A stretch of DNA of 64,000 nt from NCBI RefSeq assembly GCF_027579695.1, contig NC_083592.1, forward strand, positions 32,197,461-32,261,460. The letters run 5' to 3'. This document shows positions 31,826 to 43,412 of this stretch, in pieces; position 1 is the stretch's first letter; the number at the start of each line of letters is the position of its first letter. The position numbers and the translations under genes are program-made. Under the pieces are notes generated by a model. The model was not told the origin of the DNA. It did not search any database and saw only the letters and a list, made by a program, of their open reading frames with translations. Source of the stretch: Neoarius graeffei. Taxonomy: Eukaryota; Chordata; Actinopteri; Siluriformes; Ariidae.

Positions 31826-33514
31826 CTTATTATAGTACATCATTTTGAGTATACTGTATTTTGTTTGGTTTACTACACAAAAGATTTAACAGAGTAAATA
31901 CAGTATGTGCAGTTTGGATATGCAATGCCTGGCCTTATATTGCTGTTATAAAGTGACTAATCTCTGCTGCTGTCTTGAACTTATATATGCAAATATACCA
32001 ACATGTGTTCACAATTTATATGCCATTATTGCTACAAGAAACTGAAGCTCTAGTTATGTATTCATGAATCACGTCTTTGAGTCTCTGAGAATGTTCCCTT
32101 ATTTGTTGTTGTTCATTGGATTGAACCATTTTAGAATGAGCACACTTCTTCTGATAAGTTGCTTGACTATGGACCGTGTAGTACGAACATTCTTGCTGCA
32201 ATAAGATAGCAGTATAAACTTTCAATGTGTTTGCCTGGTCACTCAGTAAGAGATGATGGAAAACACCTCCACACTTCCACATAACTAAAGTAAAACAAAT
32301 AAATGATCTCACAAAACCACATGTCCCAGAGGTATTTCAAAACAACAGAGCCTACCTTCACCATTTCACTTTTAATCAAGAAAGATCACGAGTTGCACTG
32401 AGCATTCCTCATCTGTTCAGTCTTTTTTTTTTCACTAGTACCAGGGCAGACTACAGAAATTTCCAAACAGCCCTTGTTTTTCTTAGACACTCCTCAGAAA
32501 CTGGACATGCACAGATAACTTGACCCCTTTTTAAAATACTCCTTTGCTCTTCAGATGCCTTTGTCTCTACCCCAGCTAACTGGACAGCACAAAACTTTAC
32601 CATTCTTTTTGCTAATAAACATACCAGACAAACCAGATCAGCGGTCCTCAATTCAAATCCAAACTAATCTTACTTAACTCCATACTACCAAATATTATGA
32701 ACATTAGCAAAGAACTTAAATCTAGATAGAGATATTCTAAACATAACTAACCAATTGTCTAAACTGGAAAGTCACCAAGCCATCGATTTAAATAACTCTT
32801 GCTGTATATCACACATAAAGTCCGTTATATACTGAAAACATGCATAGAGCTTTAACGTTGGAAATTGATTCTTTGATTTATTTGGAGATTTTTTACACCA
32901 AATTGCTGCATACTGTGCCAGCATTTTTGAAGAGAATCATCGTTTACACTGAATTGAATAAAAGTCAGTTCTTCATGATGGCACTGCTAACACCTCTGGC
33001 TGGTTCCCCAGCACAATTTTCAAACAGCCAATCAAAATCTACCACAACACAAAAGCACATAGAAATAAAGCAAATATTACTTTATATTTAGTAACTTACT
33101 TTACATCCAACTTAATATTGCTAACATTATAATAGATTTATAGCTAACATATAGCTAAAATCGATAACAACATAACCAAGAACTTAACAAAAGACTTTCA
33201 GCCTCCAAGTAACAATAAGGTAGAAAATTGACCATTGCATTTCTAAAGTTGCATTATTAAATAAACAGTGCAAATAGTAGCAGTGTACAACCAATGCCAG
33301 ACAGATAGCTTAGCGAGTTACTTCGGTCACTGAAGCCTTAACTGCAACTAACTTTAAACACTCATTTTAATCTACGTGTATCTTTATCTAACTTGCTCAG
33401 TTAGTCCACATTAACTCAGATTACTTTCAGTATTTGGTCATTAGCAGAAAGACAATCAGCAGAGAGAAAATTCAGTAAAAAAAAAAAAAGAGCCCCACAC
33501 AGACAGGAAGCAGG
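31826..33514. other. Unassigned
   Basis: AT-rich. No supported gene or repeat. Confidence 0.4.
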
Positions 33515-33734
33515 TACAGTGTCTTACAAAAGTATTCATCCCACCTGGTGTTTCTCCTGTTTTGTCACATTACAAGCTGGAATGAAAATGGATTTTTGGG
33601 GAGTTAGCACTATTTGATTTACACAACATGCCTACAACTTTAAAGGTGCAAATTGTGTTTTATTGTGACACAAACAATAATTAGAATGAGAAAAAAAGAA
33701 ATCTGGAGTGTACATAGATATTCACCCTCCAAAG

Positions 33735-34700
33735 TCAATATTTTGTAGAGCTACCTTTTGCTGCAATTACAGCTGCAAGTCTCTTGGGGTATGTCTCTAT
33801 TAACTTAGCACATATAGCCACTGGGAATTTTGCCCATTCCTCAAGGCAAAACTGCTCCAACTCCTTCAAGTTAGATGGGTTGCGTTGGTGGACAGCAATC
33901 TTCAAGTTATGCCACAGATTCTCAATTGGGTTGAGGTCTGGGTTTTGACGAGGCCATTCCAAGACATTTGAATGCTTCCCTTTAAACCACTCCAGTGTAG
34001 CTTTAGCAGTATGTTTAGGGTCATTGTCCTGCTGGAACACGAACCTTCGTCCCAGTCTCAAACCTCTGGCTGAATCAAACAGGTTTTCCTCCAGAATTGC
34101 CCTGTATTTAGTGCCATCCAGCTTTCCTTCAGTCCTGACCAGCTTTCCTGTCCTTGCAGATGAAAAACATCCCTACAGCATGATGCTGCCACCACAATGC
34201 TTCACTGTAGGAATGGTGTTCTCAGGGTGATGGGAAGTGTTGAGTTTGTGCCACACATGGCATTTCCCATGATGGCCAAAAAGTTCAATTTTAGTCTCAT
34301 TTGACCAGAGAATCTTCTTCCATGTGTTTGGGGAGTCTGCCACATGCTGTTGGGTAAACTCCAAACGTGTTTTTTTAAGCAATGACTTTTTCTGGCCACT
34401 CTTCCATAAAGCCCCGCTCTGTGGAGTGTATGGCTTAAAGTGGTCCTATGGACAGATACTCCCATCTCCGCTGTTGAATTTTGCAGCTCCTTCAGTGTTA
34501 TCTTTGGTGTCTTTGTTGCATCTCTGATTAATGCCCTCCTTGCCCAGTCTGTGAGTTTTGGTGGGCGGCCTTCTCTCATCAGGTTTGTGGTGGTGCTACT
34601 GTATATTCTTTCCATTTTGCTATAATGGATTTAATGGTGCTCCCTGGGATATTCAAAGTTTGGGATATTTTTTATGACACAACCCTGATCTATACTTCTC
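33735..34700 (-). pseudogene. Tc1-like transposase, inactive
   Basis: The N-terminal HTH region (about 34,615-34,700) is damaged. 34,615-34,390 encodes the second HTH (GRPPKLTDWARRALIRDATK). After a frameshift near a T-run at 34,372-34,378, the 34,382-34,173 frame gives [13 protein letters not shown], where the first catalytic Asp is Asn. 34,061-33,735 gives [23 protein letters not shown] and the C-terminus. The Asn and the frameshift both argue it is dead. Confidence 0.88.
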
Positions 34701-34718
34701 CACAACTTTTACTTCATT

Positions 34719-35104
34719 TACACGTAGCCGGGTATTTATGAAAATGGGTATCTTCTCCTCCCCATACTAGAAAATAATTCCATTTACACAATGCTCAAAA
34801 ACAGCCAGGGAAGGCTGTCAAAAACCTGTCAAACCAATAGAAAGCCAACCAGAGATCTGAAAGCCAAGGAGGAGGGACCGTCAGATCACAATGCTAAAAC
34901 TCCGTTTTCCCCATAACACGGAGAAAACCCCGTTTTCCACTATTTACACGCAGGCATGAAAACGGGGTTTTCACAAATCTCCACTTTGCCCGGAGTTTTC
35001 GAAAGCAGCTGTTTTCAGTGACTGAAACCTCCATTTATGTGTAAATGATGGGTGCAACCGCATAAATAAATATCCGTTTTTATAGATACCTGGCTACGTG
35101 TAAA
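34719..35104. mobile_element. TIR MITE in Tc1 element
   Basis: The left end TTTACACGTAGCCGGGTAT and right end (inverse TTTACACGTAGCCAGGTAT) enclose GTTTTC-rich inner inverted repeats. No coding capacity. The target duplication is not clear. Confidence 0.65.
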
Positions 35105-36785
35105 CCACGGGCAATTGCTCTAAGACAACAAGGGAGGCTCGGTCTCCTCTAAAAATGAAGAACATCGTGTAGGATGAATTGCGCTAGGCTTATGTTATAG
35201 CCGACCTTATAACATTGCTATTTCAGATCCAGAATCATAGAAATATATGTGCTCAATCCAACTACATTGCGAAATCATTCCATTATAACTTTCCCCAGTT
35301 CGCCTAATGTGTGCATGAGTTTTTCCCCCTCGTGACAACGCGATGCACCCCAGCCTCAGTGGACTTCAATGGCATTTGGGAGCTATGCACTTTTCAATCT
35401 CAAAATGCAAGACGATTATTGGACAAATACTGTGAAAACGCCTGCCCACGGAGTCCCACGGACTCCCAGCCTCAGTGGACTTCAATGGCATTTGGGAGCT
35501 ATGCGCTTTTCAATATCAAAATGCAAGAGGGTTATTGGACAAATACTGCGAAAATGCCTGCCCCACGGACTCCCAGCCTCACAGTGGGAGGGACATGACA
35601 AAGCTTTCCGCGAGGAGACTGGTGATTGGTGAAAGCGGCCGGATATTTTCTTTGATTGACAGCTCGTTTCAAATATATACAGGCAGCGGTGAATCTCAGT
35701 TCAGTCCCATGCGGATTCGCAAGTGCTGTGGTGTATTGTAAGAGCTCAGCTTACATTTCTATTTCATTCATTACATACGGTTTCTACCAGCTTTTTTAGT
35801 TTGTATATATTTTCATTGTAAATAAAGTGTAAATATAGTGTTGTCAAGTTTGCTATCTTAGTTCCAGAAATTTCGTTTATTTGAGTGACTGAACTTGAAC
35901 TTGAGGGGGCTAGTCAGCTAGCAAGAAAGCTGCGCACGGATGCCAAGCATTGCTGATTTAATTTTGGCGAAGCCATTTGCCAGTCTTCCTTTCGAGGAAA
36001 AAATTAAAATTAAAGACCAGGGTAGACCAACGCCTCAAATTGACTTGGTGAAAAAGGTAGGGAATAATACTCGTTCCTTTCAGCTCTCCTGGTACGAGAA
36101 AGTGAATTGGCTAACAGCAAGTGACCCACATCAACAACAGTAAATAGGCTACTTTAGTAATATGTCATGGATGGACCAAAAATATAGAATCTATTTAAAA
36201 TGTTTATGCTGAGTATATTATATTGGAATATATATTTTTCTGGATATGAATTAAACATAGCTACAATTTGGAAAACATTTTTAAACAAAAACACAGCCGA
36301 GAACATTTCACACTACAGACCTGGATTAAAAGTGAAGGGTTATCAAAATTGTCAATAAAACATTTCTCAGTCAAAATAAATAAAATATAGGGAAAGTGTC
36401 ATTGAATGAAATGTGTGGCATCCAGCTCTATGTTTGGCTCCCCAAGGTCAGTGCTTGTGCCTATTCCAGAACACTCTGCTGTTACTGCTGAGGTTCCTGA
36501 CAAAGAGCTGCTTTCAATAATGATCAATTTTTAAACAACATGCCACAATTTTAAAATATAAAATGTTAAAATATACCCCCCCAACACCACCATCATGTAT
36601 ATTGGACAGTAGGCTAATGGGCCAAAAGAACCTGTTATTTCACAGTTTGTGACCCTGCCAACAATCAGCCAGATCAAAGGCAAGAGTATGGGCAAAATTG
36701 ATGTGTTTTTTCTTTTTCCTTTTAAAATCTGGAAATATCGTAACCGACCAGCCTCCCCTGTTGAAAGACTACCAGCCGCCACTGG
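35105..36785 (+). mobile_element. hAT element (ZMYM/TTF-finger type), deletion derivative
   Basis: A perfect 8-bp duplication GTGTAAAC (35,097-35,104 and 36,786-36,793) is the size expected for hAT. The right end, read inverted, starts CAGTGGCGGCTGGT. Both ends contain CAACA(A/G)GGGAGGCT. Inside is a roughly 116-bp tandem duplication (35,351-35,577) carrying GGACTTCAATGGCATTTGGG twice. Confidence 0.78.
35940..36143 (+). pseudogene. hAT transposase N-terminal fragment
   Basis: 67 codons starting MPSIADLILAKPFASLPFEE. The later part (GRPTPQIDL, SFQLSWYEKVNWLTASD) resembles the TTF-type zinc-finger start of ZMYM1-like hAT transposases. The frame then stops, and the catalytic region is deleted. 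Confidence 0.65.
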
Positions 36786-37069
36786 TGTAAACGGGGTCTT
36801 TGATTGCACACAGGTGGATCTTAATCAACTAATTATTTGACTTATGAAGTTAACTGGTTGGACCAGCTCTTATTTAGGGGTTTCATATGAAAGGGGGTGA
36901 ATACCTATGCACACTCCAGATTTCTGTCAAATAAAAAGCAAAAAACAACAACAAAAAACCCCACACACATACACACACAATTTGCATCTTTAAAGTGTTA
37001 GACATGTTCTGTAAATCAAATGGTGCTAACCCCCCAACAATCCATTTTAATTCCATCTTGTAATGTGAC

Positions 37070-37378
37070 TGTGGCAGCAGGGGCGTGGTCAAGCACCGGT
37101 CTGTGACAGGAGGGCGGAGTCAGGGAAGGTAAGGGCAGAATCACTACACCTGATGTCAATTAACCTGTGTTTGTGTGTCTTCCCAGTGACCGCGCCCTAC
37201 TAAAGGAGGGAGAATGAGAGCAGGGGGAGCTCTTCCCTGAACCAGATGCTGGTTGTGTGTGTGTGTGTTATATACTAGATGTTCACTGAAAAGTGTGGCA
37301 ATAAAAAAAAAACCAGTTTACCAACCTGAACTCTGTCCTGCCATCCTCTGTGCTCCGCCCTTTGTTAGAACCGCTACA
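37070..37378 (+). repeat. 5' LTR, Gmr1-like copy 2
   Basis: 309 bp with an AATAAA beside GTGTGGC. Partner of 40,071-40,386, differing at about ten sites plus a GT-repeat length change. Confidence 0.9.
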
Positions 37379-37379
37379 G

Positions 37380-37397
37380 TAGCACCGAAACCCGGGA
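37380..37397 (+). promoter_or_regulatory. Mutated tRNA-Phe primer site
   Basis: TAGCACCGAAACCCGGGA differs at three positions from the perfect tRNA-Phe complement in copy 1. Confidence 0.8.
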
Positions 37398-37426
37398 TAT
37401 CTGGAGCGCAGAAGCCGAACAGCCCC

Positions 37427-38156
37427 ATGGAGTCCTCCCCGTTTGCCGATCTGGTCCACGCCCTCACCACGGCCCAGCAAAGCCTGCACCAGGCGCTAGT
37501 CACCCTCCGAAAGGAGCAGGAACAGCAGTTCGAGGCCCTGGTGTTGGCCCAGCAAGAAGATCGTCAGGTGTTCCGGCACCACCTCGCGTCGGTGGGGTCT
37601 ACCAACCCTCCCACCGCAGGCCTGTTCCCTCTCACCCTAACAAAGATGGGCCCGCAGGACGAACCCGAGGCATTCATCACGCTCTTTGAGCAAGTCGCGG
37701 AGACCTCGGGGTGGCCGATGGAACAGCGCGCGGCGCGCCTCCTCCACCTGCTAACGGGAGAGGCACAGCTGGCTGCGCTACAGCTCCCCGCCAACCGCCG
37801 GCTGGCCTACGCAGACCTTCGCCGGGCCGTCCTCCAGCGTGTGGGGCGCACCCCTGAGCAGCAGCGTCAGCGGTTCTGCGCTTTGCGCTTGGAGGAAGTC
37901 GGCCGGCCGTTCGCGTTTGGCCAGCAACTCCGGGACGCCTGCTGGCGGTGGTTGAGGGCCGACAACCGCGAGGCCGAGGGGATCATCGACCAGGTGGTAC
38001 TGGAACAATTCATCGCACGCTTGCCAGCAGGAACCATGGAGTGGGTCCAGTGCCACCGCCCAGCGTCGCTGGATCAGGCAATCGAGCTGGCGGAGGACCA
38101 TTTGGCGGCTGTCCCGGTGGCAGGACAGCAGACAGCCTCTTCTCTTCTCTTCTCTC

Positions 38157-38201
<45 letters not shown>

Positions 38202-38544
38202 CTGTGTCTCGTCCTCACCCCATTCCCCCACCGCAGAGGCGGGGGCCGGCGCCACCCCTGCCGGCCCGCCGCACCCGCGGTGCCCTCCCGTTTCTTCCTT
38301 CTGTGTCTGTCTCTCCCCCCCCTCAGGTGAGTGAGCCCCAGAACACCGGTGCGGAGAGGAAGCCCGGGCTGGTTTGCTGGCGCTGTGGGGAGCTGGGCCA
38401 CCTCCAACAGCAGTGCACGGTAATGGAGGTGGGCGCGGTGGTTCGGATCCCCGACGTGCCAGGAGCCACCCTCGATCAGGCTGGAGCGTATCGCATACCG
38501 GTGAGTATTCAAGGGGATGCATATCAGGCATTGGTGGATTCTGG
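37427..38544 (+). pseudogene. Gmr1-like gag, open to the protease DSG
   Basis: Starts MESSPFADLVHALTTAQQS and stays open through the capsid region and the zinc knuckle CWRCGELGHLQQQC to ALVDSG, where the deletion joins an RT-linker sequence out of frame. A (CT)n run at about 38,161-38,199 encodes an LSLSLS stretch absent from copy 1. Gag itself may be translatable and could in principle be packaged in trans; that is inference. Confidence 0.85.
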
Positions 38545-40050
38545 AGAAGGCGGAGCTGGGGCCGGAGGTTCAAAAGGGCGCATTGGCATTGCATACCTCT
38601 CCAGTCCCCTGTGGAGACCACCTCTCCCCGACCCAACTCGCAGAGGTTGCCCAGTTGCAGACCGAGTTTTTGGACATGTTCTCGCCCCTGCCCGGCCGCA
38701 CCAACCTCATAGAGCACCACATTGAGACGCCCCCGGGGGTGGTAGTGTGTAGCCGCCCTTACAGGCTACCCGAACACAAGAAAAAAGTGGTTCGGGAAGA
38801 ACTCGAGGCCATGCTCGAAATGGGCATCGTCGAGGAGTCCCACAGTGACTGGAGCAGCCCGGTGGTCTTGGTACCCAAGGCCGACGGGTCGGTCCGGTTC
38901 TGTGTGGACTATAGAAAAGTCAACGCGGTGTCTAAATTCAACGCATACCCAATGCCTCGTATTGATGAGTTGCTCGATTGACTAGGCACTGCTCGCTTTT
39001 ATTCGACACTGGATTTAACGAAGGGATATTGGCAGATCCCCTTGACTCCTCTATCCCGAGAAAAAATGGCTTTTTCCACACCGTTCGGCTTACACCAATT
39101 CGTCACACTTCCCTTTGGGCTGTTTGGGGCACCCGCTACGTTTCAGCGGCTGATGGATAGGGTCCTCCGCCCCCACGCCACCTATGCGGCCGCCTACCTC
39201 GACGGCATTATTGTCTATAGTAATGACTGGCCGAGGCACCTCGAACATCTGAGGGCCGTCCTTAGGTCGCTGAGGCGAGCGGGTCTCACAGCCAACCCGA
39301 AGAAGTGTGCGATTGGGCGGGTGGAAGTACAGTATCTGGGCTTCCACTTGAGCAACGGGTAGGTGCATCCCCAAATTAACAAGACCGCAGCAATTGCAGC
39401 CTGTCCGAGGCCCAAGACCAAAAAGGGGGTGAGACAGTTCCTGGGGCTGGCTGGCTGGCTATTATCGTAGGTTTATACCTAATTATTCGGACGTCACCAG
39501 CCCACTGACTGATCTGACTAAAAAGGGGGCACCAGATCCGGTCCAGTGGATGGAGCAATGCTAGCGGGCTTTTTCTGAGGTAAAGGCTGCACTGTGTGGG
39601 GGGCCACTTTTACACTCCCCTGACTTTTCTCTCCCCTTTATGTTGCAGACGGATGCGTCGGACAGAGGGCTGGGGGCTGTTTTGTCCCAGGAGGTGGGGG
39701 GGAGGACCGCCCAGTCTTGTACATCAGTAGGAAGCTGTCAGTGCATGAGGGGCGCTACAGCACCATTGAAAAAGAGTGCTTGGCAATCAAGTGGGCAGTC
39801 CTCGCCCTCTGTTACTACCTGCTGGGATGCCCTTTCACCCTCTGTTTGGACCACCGGCCCCTCCAGTGGCTCCACCGCATGAAGGATGCCAACGCGTGGA
39901 TCACCCGTTGGTATCTGGCACTCCAACCCTTTAATTTCAAGGTGATCCACAGGCCGGGGGTGCAGATGGTCATGGCGGACTTCCTCTCCCGTCAAGGGGG
40001 GGGGGGGGGGGGGGGGGGAGTCGGCTGCAGGCCGGACGGCCGCCCAGCCT
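38545..40050 (+). pseudogene. Gmr1-like RT/RNase H, dead
   Basis: Begins EKAELGPEVQKGA. There are in-frame stops near 38,980 (TGA) and 39,360 (TAG), a 4-bp duplication (CTGG repeat near 39,460) and a stop near 39,562. The RT active site reads YLDG rather than YLDD (about 39,197-39,208). RNase H is recognisable (TDASDRGLGAVLSQ, IEKECLAIKWAV). A pure G run of about 21 (39,998-40,018) replaces a run of about 9 in copy 1. Confidence 0.9.
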
Positions 40051-40070
40051 GAGTCGGGCGGTGGGGGGTA

Positions 40071-40386
40071 TGTGGCAGCAGGGGCGTGGTCAAGCACTGG
40101 TCTGTGACAGGAGGGCGGAGTCAGGGAAGGTAAGTGGCAGAATCACTACACCTGATGTCAATTAACCTGTGTTTGTGTGTCTTCCCAGTGACTGCGCCCT
40201 ACTTAAGGAGGGAGAGCGAGAGCAGAGGGAGCTCTTCCCCGAACCAGACGCCGGTTGTGTGTGTGTGTGTCTGTGTTATATACTAGATGTTCACTGAAAA
40301 GTGTGGCAATAAAAAAAAAAACAGTTTACCAACCTGAACTCTGTCCTGCCATCCTCTGTGTTCCGCCCTTTGTTAGAACCGCTACA
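40071..40386 (+). repeat. 3' LTR, Gmr1-like copy 2
   Basis: 316 bp, same ends as 37,070-37,378. The GT microsatellite near 40,256 is longer. Confidence 0.9.
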
Positions 40387-40851
40387 GTGACAAAACAGGA
40401 CAAACACCAAGGGGGATGAATACTTTTGCAAGATACTGTACCTGCATAACCTAATGGATAGCCCAGACCTGGTTCTGCTGAGGTTTCACCAGGGGTTAAT
40501 GTGAGCTGGGATAATCTGGGACAGCATTTTAACACTCTCCATCGCTTCATAAGGGTAGACATTCACATTATCTGCTTGGACCTGTAGCATGTTTCACAAG
40601 AAAAGAAAAAGTAAGGGTACTCAGGGTCAGCTTTTGCACGTGTCATTCAGTTCATCATCCACAGTGTAATCCGATGAGAAATTGTGAACACAGAAAGGCA
40701 GGAATATGAAAAATGTTCATCTTTAAAAGTCTTTAATCTTCAGATTAAAACCTAACATGTAATTATACAACCCCAATTTCAAAAAAGTTGGGATGCTGTG
40801 TAAACTGTAAATAAAAACAGAATGTGATCATTTGCAAATCATGAAAACTCT

Positions 40852-41221
40852 AGTGGTGGCACGGTGGTGTAGTGGTTAGCACTGTCACCTCACAGCAAGA
40901 CGGTTCTGGGTTCAGGCCTAGTGGCTGATGGGAGCCTTTCTGTGTGGAGTTTGCATGTTCTCCCCATGTCTGCGTGGGTTTCCTCCAGGTGCTCTAGTTT
41001 CCCCCACAGTCCAAAGACATGCAGGTTAGGCTAATTGGTGGCTCTAAATTGACCGTAGGTGTGAATGTGAGTGTGAATTGGTGTTTGTCTCTACGTGTCA
41101 GCCCTGCGATGATCTGCTGACTTGTCCAGGGTGTACCCCGCCTCTCACCCATAGTCAGCTAGGATAGGCTCCAGCTTGCCTGTGACCCTGCACAGGATAA
41201 ACCGTTATGGATAAGAGATGG
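40852..41221 (+). mobile_element. tRNA-derived SINE, full length
   Basis: Lies in the left TIR. Target duplication ATGAAAAC(T/C)CT (40,841-40,851; 41,222-41,232). Head GTGGTGTAGTGGTTAGCAC. Confidence 0.9.
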
Positions 41222-41369
41222 ATGAAAACCCTATATTTCAGTGAAAATCATACAAAGACAACATATCAAATGTTGAAACTGAGAAATTTTATTGTTTTTT
41301 CAAAAATATATGCTCATTTTGAATTTGATGTCAGCAACATATTTCAAAAAATGTTGGGGCATGTTTACC

Positions 41370-42400
41370 ACTGTGTTGCATCACCTCTACTTTTAACAAC
41401 ACTCTGTAAATGTTTGGAAACTGAGGAGATCAATTGCTGTCATTTTGAAAGAGAAATGCTGTCCCATGCTTGCCTGATATACAGTTTCAGTTGTTCAACA
41501 GTTCGGGGTCTCCTTTGTCATATTTTGCACTTCGTAATGCGGCAAATGTTTTAAATGGGAGACAGGTATGGACTGCAGGCAGGCCAGTTTAGCACCCAGA
41601 CTCTTTTACCATGATCCATGCAGTTTTAATATGTGCAGAAAGTGGTTTGGCATTGTCTTGCTGAAAGAAGGAAGGCCTTCCCTGAAAAAGATTTTGTCTG
41701 GATGGCAGCATATTGCTCTGAAACATGTATATATCATTCAGCATTAATGATGCCTTCCCAGATGTACAAGCTACCCAATGTCATGTGCACTAATGCACCC
41801 TCATACAATCACAGATATTGGATTTTGAACTGTGCACTGGTAAAAAGCCGGATGGTCCCTCGACTCTTTAGCTTGGAGGGCATGGTGTCCATGATTTCTC
41901 AAAAGAATTTCTACTTTTGATTCGTCAGACCTCGGGACAATTTTCCACTTCACCTCAGTCCATCGTAAAAGAGCTCAGGCCCAGAGAAGGTGGTGGTGTT
42001 TCTGGATATTGTTTATATATGGTTTTAATTTGCATTTGTGGATGCAGTAATGAACTGTTCTCACAGACGATGGCTTTCTGAAGTATTCCTGAACCCATAC
42101 AATGATTTCCACTATAGACACATGTCTGCTTTTAATGCAGTGTCACCTGAGGGCCTGAAGATCACAGGCATCCAATGTCAGTTTTCAGCCTTGTCTCTTG
42201 CATACAGAGATTTCTCCAGATTCTCTGAATCTTGTAATGATATTATGTACCATAGATGATGTGATCCCCAAATTCTTTGCAGTTTTACCTTGAGGAAGGT
42301 TATTCTTAAATTGTTGCACTGTTTACCCATGCAGTCTTTCACAAAGCAGTGAACCCCTCCCCGTCTTTACTTCTGAGAGACTCTGCCTCTCTGAGATGCT
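41370..42400 (-). pseudogene. Degraded Tc1-like transposase
   Basis: Minus-strand frames give fragments such as SDESKVEILFEKS (first Asp motif), MLPSRQNLFQGRPSFFQQDNAKP (second Asp motif) and a degraded C-terminus, interrupted by many stops and frame changes. No ORF is intact. The DDE motifs place it in Tc1/mariner. Confidence 0.7.
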
Positions 42401-42708
42401 TTTTTTTTACCCAATCATGTTACTGACCTGTTGCCCATTAACCAAATTAGTTTTTTTAGCATTACACAACTTTTTTAGTCTTTTGTTGCCCCGCCCCAAC
42501 TTTTCTGAAACATGCTGCTGACATCAAATTCAAAATGAGCATATATTTTTGAAAAAACAATAAAATTTCTCAGTTTCAACATTTGATATGTTGTCTTTGT
42601 CTTATTTTCAATTAAATATAGGGTTTCCGTGGTTTGCAAATCTTCACATTCCATTTTTATTTATGTTTTACACAGTGTCCCAACTTTTTTTTTCGAATTG
42701 GGGTTGTA

Positions 42709-43327
42709 TATGGGATCACCTTACTTTTAATTAAGTCCAAATTTGTTTATCAGATTTCCTGTAAATGTAGGTAGCTTGATGGCTTGGTGATTAGGTTTGT
42801 TAGCTTGCTAGTCCATTATGTCATCTGATCTTGTGAACACACATTCAATCCTCTCTGTGTGTTAAACGTTAACAATGTGAATAAATTAAAATCTGCCAAG
42901 TGAACACAAACAGTACTCTATTGTAATGTTATTTTGCCTTCCACATTATCCCACATAATATGTCCCAGTGGGTTTGCTCGATGTTAGCTTGTGTATAGAG
43001 AGTTAAAATTAAAACTACATAAGTTAACTATATGTTAATGAAGGTCATAACAAAGGTCAATTCACAGATCGGTGGCAGAAGATATAATCAAAACTGTAAC
43101 TTCCTCCGCAATTACTGTCAATTAATCTTTCCAAATATTGCTTGGATCCCTGGGTGTGTAACTACACTCTATCAGTGAATGACCCACAAAGCACAGTTCA
43201 GACAGGAGGAGTTTTGCAGCTGAAATCTTTTCTGGGAAAAAGCCTTGCTTTTCCCATGTCTGTTTTTCATATCACATCCTCAATTATTGCATAACAACTG
43301 TCTTGGGGCAGAGGGTGGAAAAAAGAA

Positions 43328-43328
<1 letters not shown>
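42709..43328. other. Unassigned
   Basis: No gene or repeat recognised. Confidence 0.4.

Positions 43329-43409
<81 letters not shown>
43329..43409. repeat. (TG)n(GA)n microsatellite
   Basis: TG to about 43,382, then GA. Any ORFs across it are low-complexity artefacts. Confidence 0.97.

Positions 43410-43412
<3 letters not shown>

Larger units (their letters stand above)
37070..40386 (+). mobile_element. Gmr1-like Ty3/gypsy copy 2, integrase deleted
   Basis: LTRs 37,070-37,378 and 40,071-40,386 (TGTGGCAG...GCTACA). Perfect target duplication GTGAC (37,065-37,069; 40,387-40,391). The interior keeps gag, then jumps at about 38,544 from the protease DSG directly to the linker before RT, removing most of protease and all integrase. 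RT/RNase H carry several stops. The LTRs differ more from each other than in copy 1, so the insertion is older. Confidence 0.92.
33517..40438 (-). mobile_element. Tc1-like transposon expanded by nested insertions
   Basis: TIR CAGTGTCTTACAAAAGTATT at the left and its near-inverse (AATACTTTTGCAAGATACTG) at the right, each beside TA. Without inserts it would be about 1.5 kb. It contains a MITE, a hAT derivative and a Gmr1-like element. Transposase is on the minus strand. Confidence 0.88.
40768..42706 (-). mobile_element. Tc1/mariner-like element with ~220-bp TIRs
   Basis: TA|CAACCCCAATT...AATTGGGG TTG|TA. Each TIR is about 220 bp. It is split by a SINE at 40,852-41,221. It is the fuller relative of the element at 172-8,452. 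Confidence 0.82.
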
